Positions 27,953 through 38,071 of a stretch of DNA of 40,001 bases are shown here, piece after piece. Within the stretch, counting starts at the first letter, position 1. Each line of letters begins with the position of its first letter. Source of the stretch: Seminavis robusta. Lineage: Eukaryota > Bacillariophyta > Bacillariophyceae > Naviculales > Naviculaceae. The position numbers were made by a program, and so were the translations under genes. Where the stretch lies: the NCBI GenBank assembly GCA_903772945.1, contig CAICTM010001006.1:1-40001 (forward strand), in the 5' to 3' direction. Below the pieces are notes generated by a model, which saw only the letters and a program-made list of their open reading frames with translations, ran no database searches and was not told the DNA's origin.

Positions 27953-28648
27953 CTACCCGACGAAATATTGTCGTTCTGGCTGCACACTGACTGAACAGTC
28001 TTCCAGGCACACTGCCGGGCCTGCATCCGCATATCGCTGCGGATGAACACAATGATTCTCAATCGAACCATCTGGCACTTCGACGGCCACCTTGACGCCA
28101 GCCTGCGAAAGAATGTGGCCATCGGGATGAATGAGGTCGCAAGAACAGCCACAGTGTTCCAAGATCTTGGTTGGGCAAATCCCGCCACAGCAGCCACATT
28201 CGAATGATCTGCTGCCATTATTATTTTGATGACGACGGTGTCCCAGTTGGTTCACGGGAGTGCCGCTGCTCCGGGGTCCAGCTGGATGTCGAGAGTTGCC
28301 CGCCCCGGCAACTCCAAAACCTCGAAACTCGGGATGCTCGATTGTGGCTGCTGCCGCGGTGAGTGTGGGAACACAATGGGAGCGGGATAAGGGTGGTCCA
28401 TGCTGTCGTCTTTGTCTTTGCCGGTGATGATCATTCCCTGCTCGCAAGGAGGATTGTTGTTCCTGCTGGAGGCGACACACAAAGTAGCCTTCCGTGCCCC
28501 ATGGAGTGACACAGGCTTCGGTATGTTCCGCGTCGCACTGGGGAGGTTGCAGAGGTCCCGCAGCATGATTGGGCACCAACTGTCCTGCCGCGGTCTGGAG
28601 CACAAGGAGGGATGCCGATATCAGCAACACACCTTTCATCGTGATCAT
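27953..28648 (-). CDS. Secreted cysteine-rich protein of unknown function
   Basis: This encodes 231 residues. A clear signal peptide (MKGVLLISASLLVLQTAAG) suggests secretion; starts at 28648 or 28639 are both possible. The N-terminal mature part has CDAEHTEACVTPWGTEGYFVC, and the C-terminal part has FECGCCGGICPTK, CGCSC, HC and CLEDC, together at least 14 Cys. The middle (about 65-150) is rich in Gln, His, Arg and Ser. There, a different frame (28252-28605) also looks protein-like, so a frameshift or alternative exon structure in the middle is possible. I cannot name a family. The 322-bp gap to the divergent plastid-protein gene may be a shared promoter. Confidence 0.6.
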   Translation of the reverse strand: MITMKGVLLISASLLVLQTAAGQLVPNHAAGPLQPPQCDAEHTEACVTPWGTEGYFVCRLQQEQQSSLRAGNDHHRQRQRRQHGPPLSRSHCVPTLTAAAATIEHPEFRGFGVAGAGNSRHPAGPRSSGTPVNQLGHRRHQNNNGSRSFECGCCGGICPTKILEHCGCSCDLIHPDGHILSQAGVKVAVEVPDGSIENHCVHPQRYADAGPAVCLEDCSVSVQPERQYFVG

Positions 28649-28970
28649 CTATCTCGGTTCGTTCAATCTATCAATCTACTCTTTTCCAGAGAACTTTCTT
28701 TCTTTGGATGCAGTCTCAACGCACTTACTTTTCAAGCGGATTTTGGCTTTCTTCGCTGAATTCTTTGAGAACAGCTTTACTGTACAGTGACCGTGACATT
28801 CCGTCGTTTCCAAGACCTTCCAAGACATGTACCAGCACATGTAAAGCAGCGTGAGCTGGTTAGATTTTGCCTTCTCGAAGAGAGAGGTTTCTCTCAATTG
28901 AAGAACGAATGAATCAGCACCCGCAGAAGCGCTGAACGACAACAAACAATCTTCCCATAGATCCTCCGTA
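28649..28970. promoter_or_regulatory. Divergent intergenic region
   Basis: These 322 bp lie between the start codons of the secreted Cys-rich gene (minus) and the plastid-targeted protein gene (plus). A frame on the minus strand (28676-28981) is open but has no features and lies in the expected promoter region, so I do not support it. No specific motif was recognised. Confidence 0.35.
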
Positions 28971-29940
28971 ATGCTTTGCAAGATGAGATTTTCGGTTTAT
29001 CTTATTGCTCTTTCGTGCCTTATTCAAGGTCCTCACCTGGCTGCTTCGTTTGGCAACTATTGGCGTTCAGCATGTACTACAAGGCAATCATTCTTTACAA
29101 GAAGATTCGGTAGTAGTCCATCCATCGAGGAGGTAAGTGGAACTTCCATTTGACTTGATGAAGGTTGACTTTATGAGGATAAAGACAGTACCGTTACCAG
29201 GAATAAAATGACTTTACTTGTTTCTTTACCAAATCATACATAGCTCTCCAAGGATCCCTTCATGAAGCAAGTGTCTCATGCCGAGGCACTCGTGGCGGCA
29301 TTGGTAGAGAGAGAAAAGGAGGATGACAAGGAATTGGAACAATTACTGATTTCCCAATTGTCGCATTCCGATGGTATTCGAGGTTTTTTTGTCACGTACT
29401 TGACGGGCGAAACGTCTCCTGCCGATAACCCCACAGTCCCAATTCCGCTCCAAAAGGCCATGTCACAAGTCAGTCCGGAAGAATTGGTCCCTCTGGCCTG
29501 CATGAACGTAGTCATGCCAACGGGAACGATGAGCATGCATCAAGATCCGACTCTGTCAGAGCAATCCAAAAAGACATCCGTACGAGGGTCACGGATTCTA
29601 GCGTCGCTACTGAATGGGGGTAGTCCAAGAGTGAAGGACAACTGCCAAGCTATACTGGCAGTAGCCACTGACAAGGATGAATCAGAGGCGGACCCAGAGT
29701 TGATCAAGGTGAGTTGGTGGTTCTTTCAATATTATGCAATAAGGCGTTGTGGCTGCACAATTCGCTCTTGCTTTCTCCGTGGACTTTTGCCTGAACCTTT
29801 CAGCTCTCTCATGCACAATTTCCAAATCTATGCTTCATACATACATGTAGTACTGGACAGCTTTCTTCGAGAAATGGGGCTACAAGGAACCTCAGAGGAA
29901 AGACATTGCACTGGCCATCACCGAAATCTTGGAGGAGTGA
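28971..29940 (+). CDS. Plastid-targeted protein of unknown function, three exons
   Basis: The exons are 28971-29132, 29244-29708 and 29851-29940, giving 238 residues. Both introns (111 and 142 nt) are GT-AG and phase 0. The N-terminus has a signal peptide (FSVYLIALSCLIQ) ending LAAS-FGNYW, with Phe at +1 of the cleavage site, then a segment rich in Arg, Ser and Thr. That bipartite form is used for diatom plastid proteins. ATGs at 28971 and 28983 are both possible. The mature part is mostly helical and acidic at first (EREKEDDKELEQLL), then SDGIRGFFVTYLTGE and ACMNVVMPTGTM, with a C-terminal tail YWTAFFEKWGYKE. No known domain was recognised. It may be a conserved protein of photosynthetic stramenopiles, which is a guess. 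Confidence 0.7.
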
Positions 29941-30379
29941 AAAGAATAGAAGCAAACTTTCACTAGCTTTTTGAATTGTGCCATGATAGCAAAGTCCGCC
30001 CAGCAGGTCAGCAGGACTGGATCGATGCAGCCTTTGAACAATAAAAGGATTCCTTGTGTTACTTTTTAAAACAGTGGCACCTGAACCATTTTGATCAAGT
30101 TTTACTAGCGACTGTACGACTGTAGCTACTGGCTAGATCTCGCTAGCTAGACTAGTCTAGTAACTCCCTACTGGTCGAGTCAATCAGTCAAGTCTCGAGG
30201 ATCTTTGGCAAAGTCATGATGTCTGCCGTCTTGCGCGACCACACGCAAGATCCACGCGAAAGATCTTGTGAACACTGCTCCCACAAAATCACGCCGATAC
30301 ATAACCCAACTTTCTCATCGTTGACAACAACCATTCTACTTGGGTAGACTATACTGTACTTCTACTCCCTCCAATCTCC
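29941..30379. other. Intergenic region with CTAG-rich segment
   Basis: This includes the presumed 3' region of the plastid protein gene and the promoter of the JmjC gene. A CTAG-rich cluster (GCTACTGGCTAGATCTCGCTAGCTAGACTAGTCTAG and similar, about 30124-30162) lies roughly 220 bp before the JmjC start codon. No structured RNA was recognised. Confidence 0.35.
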
Positions 30380-32929
30380 ATGACCCTTCACTGCATCCAA
30401 CGCGTCAACCTTGCCTTTCTTATTATCGCTGTTGTTTCCACCAGTATTCTGCCAAGCCAAGCCGAGATTGTGGAACTGGATGTTGCCAATTTCGAGACCA
30501 CTTTGACGCGGCAACCATGGACATGTGTGTTGTTTTATGATGGCCACGATGACAGGAGCAGTGCGGAAGGTGACGAGCTTTTGAACAGCTTGGATGCAGA
30601 AGCTGCTGGTCGATATGCCTTGGCTCGTTTGGATATCTGTCGGCACAGCTATTACCGTCGAGCGTATACCGACGATGACGACGAAGACGAGCCATTTTTG
30701 GAGGCATATTACACAGACTTTCCTGATAATCCCAGCACTTTGATGGACTCGATGACGACTCTGAGCCCGTCATCACTGCTCAAGTTTGTCGACGTGTTTT
30801 GGGAGAACAAACTGGTTTTGATGGGCAATGATTTCAACATCTACGCCGAGATGCCGTTGAACACGGGAACTGCCAGTCTGGAACATCTGGTTGGCAATGC
30901 AACACGCTGGTTGGGTCAACGCACACATTTACTTCCAGTCAATAGTACTAGTCTTATTACAGCACCAAGGCAGCTACAAGACAATCAACGCAAGGAGGCT
31001 CTGCTGGATGACAAAAACAACCCGCAAAAGAACGACTTTGATTTCACAAGCTATCAAGCTGAGGAAGAAGAATACAGGGAGAGTTTAGAAGACGACGAAG
31101 ATTTTGTGTTGCAAACGGGCAGTGAATCTTCTAGTGATAAGTCATTCTTCAAGTACCAGCGGAAAACATTGAATGTTGCCCTCAAGGCACAAGACTATTT
31201 GCAACAACTGAGTCAAATTATTTGCATCTACCTAATGTGGACAGAGTCCTATGAAATTCTTTGGGATGAGGACCGTAAGGCACGAGAAGATACGCAGACC
31301 AATTACGGGGGGCACTTGGAGCGACTTCATAAGGATGTCACAGAGTTGATTGAATCAGTGTTTGGTACTGATGAGCAGGGCGGGAAGAAAAATTCTACCA
31401 GCACAGAAGCCAAGCAACAATCTTCGCGCACAGAGGTACCGCCCCTCAAAGCGTATCTTGAAGAGTTTGTGCTCGGCTATGGCCGATCCCCAACAGCTCT
31501 GAAGGAGTATATTGAAACTGAACTGGTCGCCAAGTTTAGAGAAACTGCAGCTGGCCGTCGAAACCAACGCAAAGAAACAACAATCGAGTTTGCTTTGGCC
31601 AGACACTTGAAAGATTACATGTCATTGTGGATTGACACCGATAAGAACAACCGACGCTACACCACGACCTTGGCCAAGCTCGTTCAAAATTGGCACAACT
31701 TGCTGGTGGACTTTCACGCTTCCCTTCACAAATCTTTCGAGCTCTACTTGAAAGCTCAAAAGTCCATTCAATCCACCGATTTCCCAAGGGCATCCCTACC
31801 TGTATTGGATATCACTGATCCCGACAATACCGCCTTGTTGTCCAACTACACGGCATTTCATGAACAATACACTCAGACTGCTACACCTGTGGTACTATCC
31901 AACGTGCAGATGTTCACGGGTGACAAGGCGTGGACTTTCGATGAGATCGTCAAGGCTTGTGGAAAGGTAGATGTGACTCTTGATCTCCAAACCGTCTTGC
32001 CTGTAGGCCAACCTTCCAACAAGGAGTGGGGAGGTTTGGGGGAATACCTCCTGGATTTCTCCCTGGTACTACCTCACAGGAGGATCGAGGAGGACGAAGA
32101 AGAGGACGAGGACGAATCTGGCAAAGTCCTGGATGACGACGAAGAAGATGATTTCTATAACTACGATGAGAGTATCAACCTGGAACAATTCTCCATACTC
32201 TCATTCCTGGTGAAGAACCTATACCTGTTTGATTGGAATCTTCTGGGTAAATGTGACAACATTCTTTACAACCGGACCTTGTACGAGACAACTCCTTCCT
32301 TTCAGATCCCAACGGTGTTTGGGGCCTTTGACTTGATGCAACGGGTGACAGTACATCAGTTTGCAGACTACTGGCCTGCTCTGTTTGCCGGTACTCCTGG
32401 TACCCATACAAAATTGCATACGGACCCAAAATCCATGGGCTTCTTCCTTTGGCTGCAGTCCGGGCGAAAACGGTGGACCGTTTTTCACCCGTCCGAGCGG
32501 CCATACTTGTACCCTCGCTTCTACACGGATTCGTACGTTCCAGACGTCCTGGGAATGGATAGAGTTACGAAATCCGGATTGCGTGCCAACAAGTACTTGT
32601 CAAAGCGCTTCCCACTTTTGCATCGGACCGAGCAAGTTTACGAATTCATTCAAGAGCCCGGGCAACTGGTGTACATTCCGCCTAACTGCCCATATGCCGA
32701 GGACAACATCGACGAAGATGGCCTGACTGTAGGCATTGCAATGAACATTGTACCTCATGAGGTAGCCTATGGTGCACACCTGTACGACCAAATCCACCGG
32801 TATAGGGAGTTTGGGTCAGTGGAATTGGCACTCAAGTACAAGCTATTTGAGGACAGTGCGGACGAACCGAGCACACGGGTACGCGACGATGGACTTTACA
32901 TGACCTTGGCGGAGTTCAAGGCACAATAA
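30380..32929 (+). CDS. Secretory-pathway protein with thioredoxin-like N-terminus and C-terminal JmjC/cupin domain
   Basis: This encodes 849 residues in one exon. JmjC/cupin_8 proteins are Fe(II)/2-oxoglutarate hydroxylases. A signal peptide (about 8-28, ending SQAE) suggests ER lumen entry. Residues about 29-200 (IVELDVANFETTL, TCVLFYDG, ALARLDICRH) have thioredoxin-fold character but no CxxC pair. A charged, mostly helical centre follows (about 210-470). Residues about 475-800 are cupin-like: VLSNVQMFTG, VTVHQFADYWPALFAG, KLHTDP (H680, D682), FFLWLQSGRKRW, LVYIPPNC. At the third metal position, where His is usual, the sequence reads PPNCPYAED (Tyr772). Two acidic tracts (about 570-595) interrupt the domain. 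No KDEL-like end was seen (last residues AEFKAQ). Confidence 0.75.
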   Translation: MTLHCIQRVNLAFLIIAVVSTSILPSQAEIVELDVANFETTLTRQPWTCVLFYDGHDDRSSAEGDELLNSLDAEAAGRYALARLDICRHSYYRRAYTDDDDEDEPFLEAYYTDFPDNPSTLMDSMTTLSPSSLLKFVDVFWENKLVLMGNDFNIYAEMPLNTGTASLEHLVGNATRWLGQRTHLLPVNSTSLITAPRQLQDNQRKEALLDDKNNPQKNDFDFTSYQAEEEEYRESLEDDEDFVLQTGSESSSDKSFFKYQRKTLNVALKAQDYLQQLSQIICIYLMWTESYEILWDEDRKAREDTQTNYGGHLERLHKDVTELIESVFGTDEQGGKKNSTSTEAKQQSSRTEVPPLKAYLEEFVLGYGRSPTALKEYIETELVAKFRETAAGRRNQRKETTIEFALARHLKDYMSLWIDTDKNNRRYTTTLAKLVQNWHNLLVDFHASLHKSFELYLKAQKSIQSTDFPRASLPVLDITDPDNTALLSNYTAFHEQYTQTATPVVLSNVQMFTGDKAWTFDEIVKACGKVDVTLDLQTVLPVGQPSNKEWGGLGEYLLDFSLVLPHRRIEEDEEEDEDESGKVLDDDEEDDFYNYDESINLEQFSILSFLVKNLYLFDWNLLGKCDNILYNRTLYETTPSFQIPTVFGAFDLMQRVTVHQFADYWPALFAGTPGTHTKLHTDPKSMGFFLWLQSGRKRWTVFHPSERPYLYPRFYTDSYVPDVLGMDRVTKSGLRANKYLSKRFPLLHRTEQVYEFIQEPGQLVYIPPNCPYAEDNIDEDGLTVGIAMNIVPHEVAYGAHLYDQIHRYREFGSVELALKYKLFEDSADEPSTRVRDDGLYMTLAEFKAQ

Positions 32930-34925
32930 CCCAATGGCAGTAGCTATGGCAGTCTAGCTAGATACCGTCAACCGAAGTCAAATAGTAATAATACCCAGTA
33001 CTGGTAGCAGGGCCACCCAGCTACTGGCGCCCACAGATGCATTTAGGGGATCCACTCGTACCGGTAGAGTGCAGGACTACTGAGACTAGCTAGTAGCTAC
33101 CGGTAGAGAGCTGGAGTGGGTTGCCCCGCGGCAAGGCCGGATGGAAAGATGAAAGATCTTAGCCAAAGAGCCAGTCGCCACATAATACCGGTATAATACA
33201 GCAGCAAGCAGTATGTTTTTGTATTTAATTTTTGGGGCAAGCTAGGGGAGCTGTTCTCACAGGCTCACATGAGGATCACCGGAGAAGCCCAAAGTACAGT
33301 CTCTGGACTCTTGATGCCCGCTTTCAGAGGCACCTTTTGAAAATTGGACGGGGGCATATCAATTAATTCTAATCGACGACTTTTCTCCCTTTCCCTTTCC
33401 CCTCTTCCTTAACGTTGTGGAGCAGCTCGGTTCACCAGACTCAATGTCTTCAACTTTTGCATGCAAGGCAAGAAGGCAAGGCGCATGTCCCATTGCTTCC
33501 TTGGTTCATTGGTTCCCATTCGTTCCCCATGCCCCTTTCCAGTGACCTGTACCGGTAATACCTAGCTTGAATTGCCGTAGATAGATCCACAAAAGAGACA
33601 TGGAAAGACAATTGTACAAGCGTTCTGTCTGGTAAACTTAAACCAGGCTAAACCAGGCATGTTTCCCTTTTCCCTGGGACCTTTTAAAAAGTTTTGTGCA
33701 AGCGAAGTGGATTGACCCATTCTAGCTAGCTATTTGTTGCAATGAAATCATTCGGTAGACTACCTTCTATCAGATGTCTATCTGGCAAAAGTTCCGCCCG
33801 GCTCAATACGTCTGGTGATATCTTCTGATGGAGATCGCTCTGAGATTTTGGCAGAAAATTGTAGCTGAAGAGACTCAAATTCCATCAACTCGCTCAAAGC
33901 TTTTGGTTCCCAACACAGCTTTTCAGATTTAGATAGAGCTGAAGCAGTAATGAGGAGGACTAGCTAGTAGACTACCGGTACATGCATGAGGTCCACATGC
34001 ACCCAGAGGTAGCGTTGTTCCCGCCCCTTCCCAAGCCTTCTCCCCAATCTGGAAGGTGGATCAAAACTAACTGTCTATTGAGGTGGCTTCTCAACAGCTC
34101 CGAGTACTCCGAGTGGCCTGGGAACTACTGGTAGCAACATGTTCACAAAACAGTGTCAATCCGTACCATTCATCTCCGAATGAATCGATTCGCCCGAAAG
34201 CGGAAGCCTTATACTCGAGAAGTAACTCGGAAAGAAATCCTCTTTGATCTTCTTGCAAAATAATTGTGCGAGTGAAGCTTTAGTGTACATCGTACATTCC
34301 AACCCCGCCAGAAACTAGTCAGCGAAGCATGCAGCTGCACTTACAGCAGCTCTAAGCTCTTACGGTACCGGTACAATGAGCAAGTGGCATGAAGAGTCCA
34401 GCTGCCCAATGTCGATCTTGTAAGCAACACTACGAGCAGTTAGGACTTAACGTCATGATGAGATTTATCCTTGCTATTTAAGCCTACTAGCTGTAGACAT
34501 CGAGCAGGACAACATGGGGGCACAAGAGCTAACGAGCTTGTTAACGTCAGCGACGATGAAGGAACAAACTGCGTTGCCTCACCTTTTGCCTTTGAGGTTT
34601 TTGGCTAATGGGATATCGACCACTTTTGTCGTGTAAAAAAGGGCAAGTTTTTTTGGTTACCGGCAACCACAAATCACACGATAGCCCACGGGCCCATTGT
34701 TATATCATAGCTTTCACCTTGCTTGTGGTTGGTTGCCAAAGACTACAGCGATTGCTGGGGCTCCAGCTAGAAGGGTTGAAAGGAGCATTCATCGACTGAG
34801 CTATCAACCATCAATCCCAAACAGGGTACTTGCAACAAACCATCGCCATTCAAAGACCATCCATCACTCACGTGACGTGCACTTCTCTCCATTGGAATAA
34901 ATAGTAGCAAAAAAAGAGCACGACC
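32930..34925. other. 2-kb intergenic region without a recognised gene
   Basis: Open frames are rare and short here on both strands, unlike the dense flanks. CTAGCTAG-type words occur near 32955, 33085, 33722 and 33960. ACCGGTA-type palindromes occur near 33058, 33099, 33184, 33549, 33972 and 34366. The right end should be the kinase promoter. I examined it for tRNA-like folds by eye and saw none. A long non-coding RNA or a small spliced gene cannot be excluded. Confidence 0.4.
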
Positions 34926-37092
34926 ATGATGATGAGGAGCAACTTTACACCAGGAATTCGAGATCTTGCGTCTCGTCTTACCGCAATGAGAGCTCGCGGT
35001 AGCGGAAGCAGTTGTGATGACAGTGCGGACGATTCGACCACAGCGGCCGAGCCGCCGTCCCTCTATGCTCTCATGGAAGAGACAGTGTCGATCGATGAGC
35101 GTCCCTTCTTGTTGTCTCAACGACGACTGCATCAGCAAACTGTACGATTGGATCAAAAATCCATTCGGGTGGGACAGTTGCTGCGGGAAAACGGGGACTT
35201 TGCACAGACGTATGAAGTGGCATCCTGTGCTCGGTTGGCCATTGGTACTACAAGTACGGACTACTTTGGGAACAACAACGATATGAGCTGCAGTGAGCAC
35301 GAACCCATGGGATCTCAAAGCGAACGACTCGACTCTAGCCGCAGAATCTCTCTGGGAGATCGATTCCGTCGACGTCGTGTCAGCAACGCCGAATGCAGTG
35401 AATGGGGAGGTGACGACTCGTTTTCTTGTCGTAACAACAACTTGGCGTCGTGTCGATACACAATCAAGCGTCTTCGACGACGAGAGGAAGAAGACTACAC
35501 TACTAGTAGTAGTAGCCAGCAAGATCCATTCTGGGCCTCACGAAAGCTCTTGGTGGAAGCGCTCTACTTGTCCGTGTTGGATCATCCTGGTATTCTCAAA
35601 CTTCAGGCATTTTCCAATCCTACCAGTACTTGCGACCAGATCTTTGTCGTCACGGATCGAATTGAGGAAACTCTGGAAGACCGCATGTTGCTATGGCGAC
35701 GTCTTCGGCGAGAACGAGAAGAGGCAGAGGACAAACACTATCGCAAGGAGAAAAAGCGCATGGAGCGAATCAACAACCAACGAACCAGACGACGCAGTTG
35801 TGACACGCCCAAGCAACAACGCAAACGACAGGAAAATGTATTCCTGCTGGAAACTCCCACTCCGTTCCAACAAGAAGTCAAATCGCTGTACCCGGAGGAT
35901 CTCGTGGCACTCAAAACCAACTATGCCTTGCAGATTGCGGAAGCGCTAGAGTATCTTCATGCCCGTGGAATTGTCGTTTGTGACCTTCGTCCGGACACGA
36001 TTGGATTCAAGGGATATCCGCATCATCACACGGTGCAAATCATGGACTTGTCTTCTGCCAAGGAACTTCCCATGGATGCCGGTACAGAAGCGACACCATC
36101 CTTGCCCGCCACGGAAATCCCGCAAAGTATCGAAACTGTGCCAGACCTCACAGACTCCAGTAACTCCATGGACGATTCCAGTTGGATGGGCTACAGTGCT
36201 TGGAGTACCGTCTACACGGCAATGCCTTTCAAACGCAATCTGACTCCACCAGCACCGTTCAGGCGCAATCTGACTCCGCCAGCACCGTCGCGGCCCCGAC
36301 TATCGCTCTCGCCCTTGCCCGCCACCGACAACTCTTCCGGCACATCCGCCAGTTCCCTCAATTCCTCCTCCACTTGGTCTGTGTTGGATACAGATGGCAA
36401 CTCAAGCCACACGGGTGCAAACTTTCAACGCCGACGAAAGGGAAACAACATCACGGGAATCTCACCCTCCTTCAAAACCCGGAGATGTTACCGCGCTCCC
36501 GAACTTTACGTGGATGTCAACGATCCTGCTGCCAGCAATCGGTTCAACCATAAGGTTGATTCATACAGCCTTGCAATGATCTTTTATGAATTGGTAAGTA
36601 ATTGGCTTTTGCAAACGGGTACCGTCTCCATGAATTTCACCATTCCCCCCAATCTCACTCTTGTTTCCTTTGTCGTCAAAACAGCTCGCGGATCGTCGAC
36701 CCTTCCCACCCAATGCAGCCATGACCGACCAGGATCACCTGCAACGCGTTCGCGGGCAACAGTTGCGCCCTTCCTTGCGCCAATGCTACTTTCCATTGAC
36801 CATTCAGGAAATCCTGCAACAGGCTTGGTTGCCTGCTATTTCACGGCGGTGGGATGCCTCGCAGATTGTCAAGAGTTTGACGCGCGTCTTGCCAGTATTG
36901 GAAGGACAGGGATTGCACACCAGCAAGAAGAATGGCGCTCGCATCACAAACACCCGTAGGAGACACAGTACCACAACAAACACTGCCACGGAACCCTTGA
37001 CACTTCCGCAACGGGCTGCCAAGGTACTGCATTCCAAAGGCGCCAAGGGATGGGAACAGGTGCGCAAGACAGGACCTGTAAGGAGCAGTTAG
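34926..37092 (+). CDS. Divergent protein kinase (possible pseudokinase), two exons
   Basis: The exons are 34926-36593 and 36685-37092 with a 91-nt GT-AG intron, giving 691 residues. Kinase landmarks are present but altered. The Gly-rich loop is weak (RENGDFAQTYEVA). The beta-3 Lys is TIKRL (K181), separated from the loop by an insert of about 70 residues. The catalytic loop reads VVCDLRPDTIGF (D353) in place of HRDLKPxN. The metal-binding DFG reads DLS (D374). The APE motif is intact (RAPELY, near 524). An insert of about 150 residues, rich in Ser/Thr and containing two RNLTPPAP repeats, lies between DLS and APE. A basic insert (about 260-300) follows the hinge region. Both catalytic Asp residues and the Lys remain, so activity is possible. 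Confidence 0.75.
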
Positions 37093-37329
37093 CTACCGGT
37101 AGAGGAGTAGAAAAGAAACACACCAGTGTCGGGCTTCCAAGCATTATGATGGTTTCTGTCTGCATACCACTGCTGCATGATCTCTCACTATCTATAATCT
37201 ATAATAATGAATTTCATTAATGGGAACTTTACGCTTGTCGCGCAGTACCTGTAGCTTGTGCGGTATCTTTCCTTGCGATGCAGGAAGCCATTCATGTCTC
37301 TAATAAATCAAGGAATAGTACCAAGCCAG

Positions 37330-37695
37330 CTACATCACAGACGTCGATGGCAGGAGCGTCCAGGCAAGATAAATCCCAAAGACCAGTAACACGGGTTGGA
37401 ACAAGAATTGCAACAGCACATCCGTACCATTGCTTTTGTCGCCACTGTAAATGGCCGCGAAGCCACGGACGCCAATACTGCCTCCTACTAAAATGAAGAA
37501 TGCTGGCAGCAAGACAATGCTCGTGGGATTGGGGACGACTCCGCCGGTATGGCCCCGCTTCCAAAAGGAGTCGAAGTGGGTGGGTCGTCGGATGTCGGAA
37601 CCTGTAAGTGATACTGCAGTGTTGACGAAAAACGTCGTCAAGTTTTGGTGTTGACGAGGAACACACTGACTCAGTGTCAACCTGCGTTTTATCAT
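37330..37695 (-). CDS. Small membrane protein, possibly mitochondrial
   Basis: This encodes 121 residues as a single exon from the ATG at 37695. The N-terminal 30 residues are basic and hydroxylated (MIKRRLTLSQCVPRQ), consistent with a mitochondrial presequence. The hydrophobic segments TSIVLLPAFFILVGG and VLLQFLFQPVLLVFGIYLAW suggest two membrane helices separated by a short charged loop (AAIYSGDKSN). This size and layout resemble small inner-membrane subunits, but I recognise no family. The start could lie in an upstream exon. The divergent gene begins at 37844. Confidence 0.45.
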   Translation of the reverse strand: MIKRRLTLSQCVPRQHQNLTTFFVNTAVSLTGSDIRRPTHFDSFWKRGHTGGVVPNPTSIVLLPAFFILVGGSIGVRGFAAIYSGDKSNGTDVLLQFLFQPVLLVFGIYLAWTLLPSTSVM

Positions 37696-37843
37696 ATTAA
37701 TTACTTGCCATTCATACTGCAGTCAGTCGCATGGTCCCCACCATGGGATGCGTCTATGCTGCCTGGCCAGCAGGAATCCCACCTCACCATTGAGGCTGCA
37801 CCGCCACCGTGGGAACAGATATTGGCCCCAAGGCAAGCATCCA

Positions 37844-38071
37844 ATGCGCCAAGACCATGGCAGCTACGATTGTCTCACAGACAGAAAGCTTGTCAAGGAG
37901 TTCCAGGCTGAGTTTGAAGCTCGCATGGCCAAGGATCCCTTTGTGAGTCTCTGCGATTCCAACAAGAGCCCTGCCGGAGCTTTGGACGCGAAAGAACGCC
38001 ACGTGTACGAGTGCTGCATTCACTCTGCCATGGAGTCCTTTGGCATTGCAGAAGGACCTCACGCTCATTAG
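37844..38071 (+). CDS. Small conserved-looking soluble protein with several cysteines
   Basis: This encodes 75 residues from the ATG at 37844 (start MRQDHGSYDC). The segment YDCLTDRKLVKEFQAEFEARM followed by SLC, then ERHVYECC, has the charged-helix and Cys arrangement of small mitochondrial or intermembrane-space proteins. It does not match a twin CX9C pattern. An in-frame ATG lies upstream at 37748, but that extension reads unlike protein, while another frame there looks more natural. The 5' structure is therefore uncertain and an upstream exon is possible. Confidence 0.4.
   Translation: MRQDHGSYDCLTDRKLVKEFQAEFEARMAKDPFVSLCDSNKSPAGALDAKERHVYECCIHSAMESFGIAEGPHAH

Noticed and set aside
33400..33470. 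Possible tRNA-like segment
   Set aside because: No complete cloverleaf with acceptor, D and T arms could be formed by eye.
34767..35522. 251-codon minus-strand frame overlapping the kinase start
   Set aside because: It lacks domain features and overlaps the kinase exon, whose frame is far longer and carries kinase motifs.
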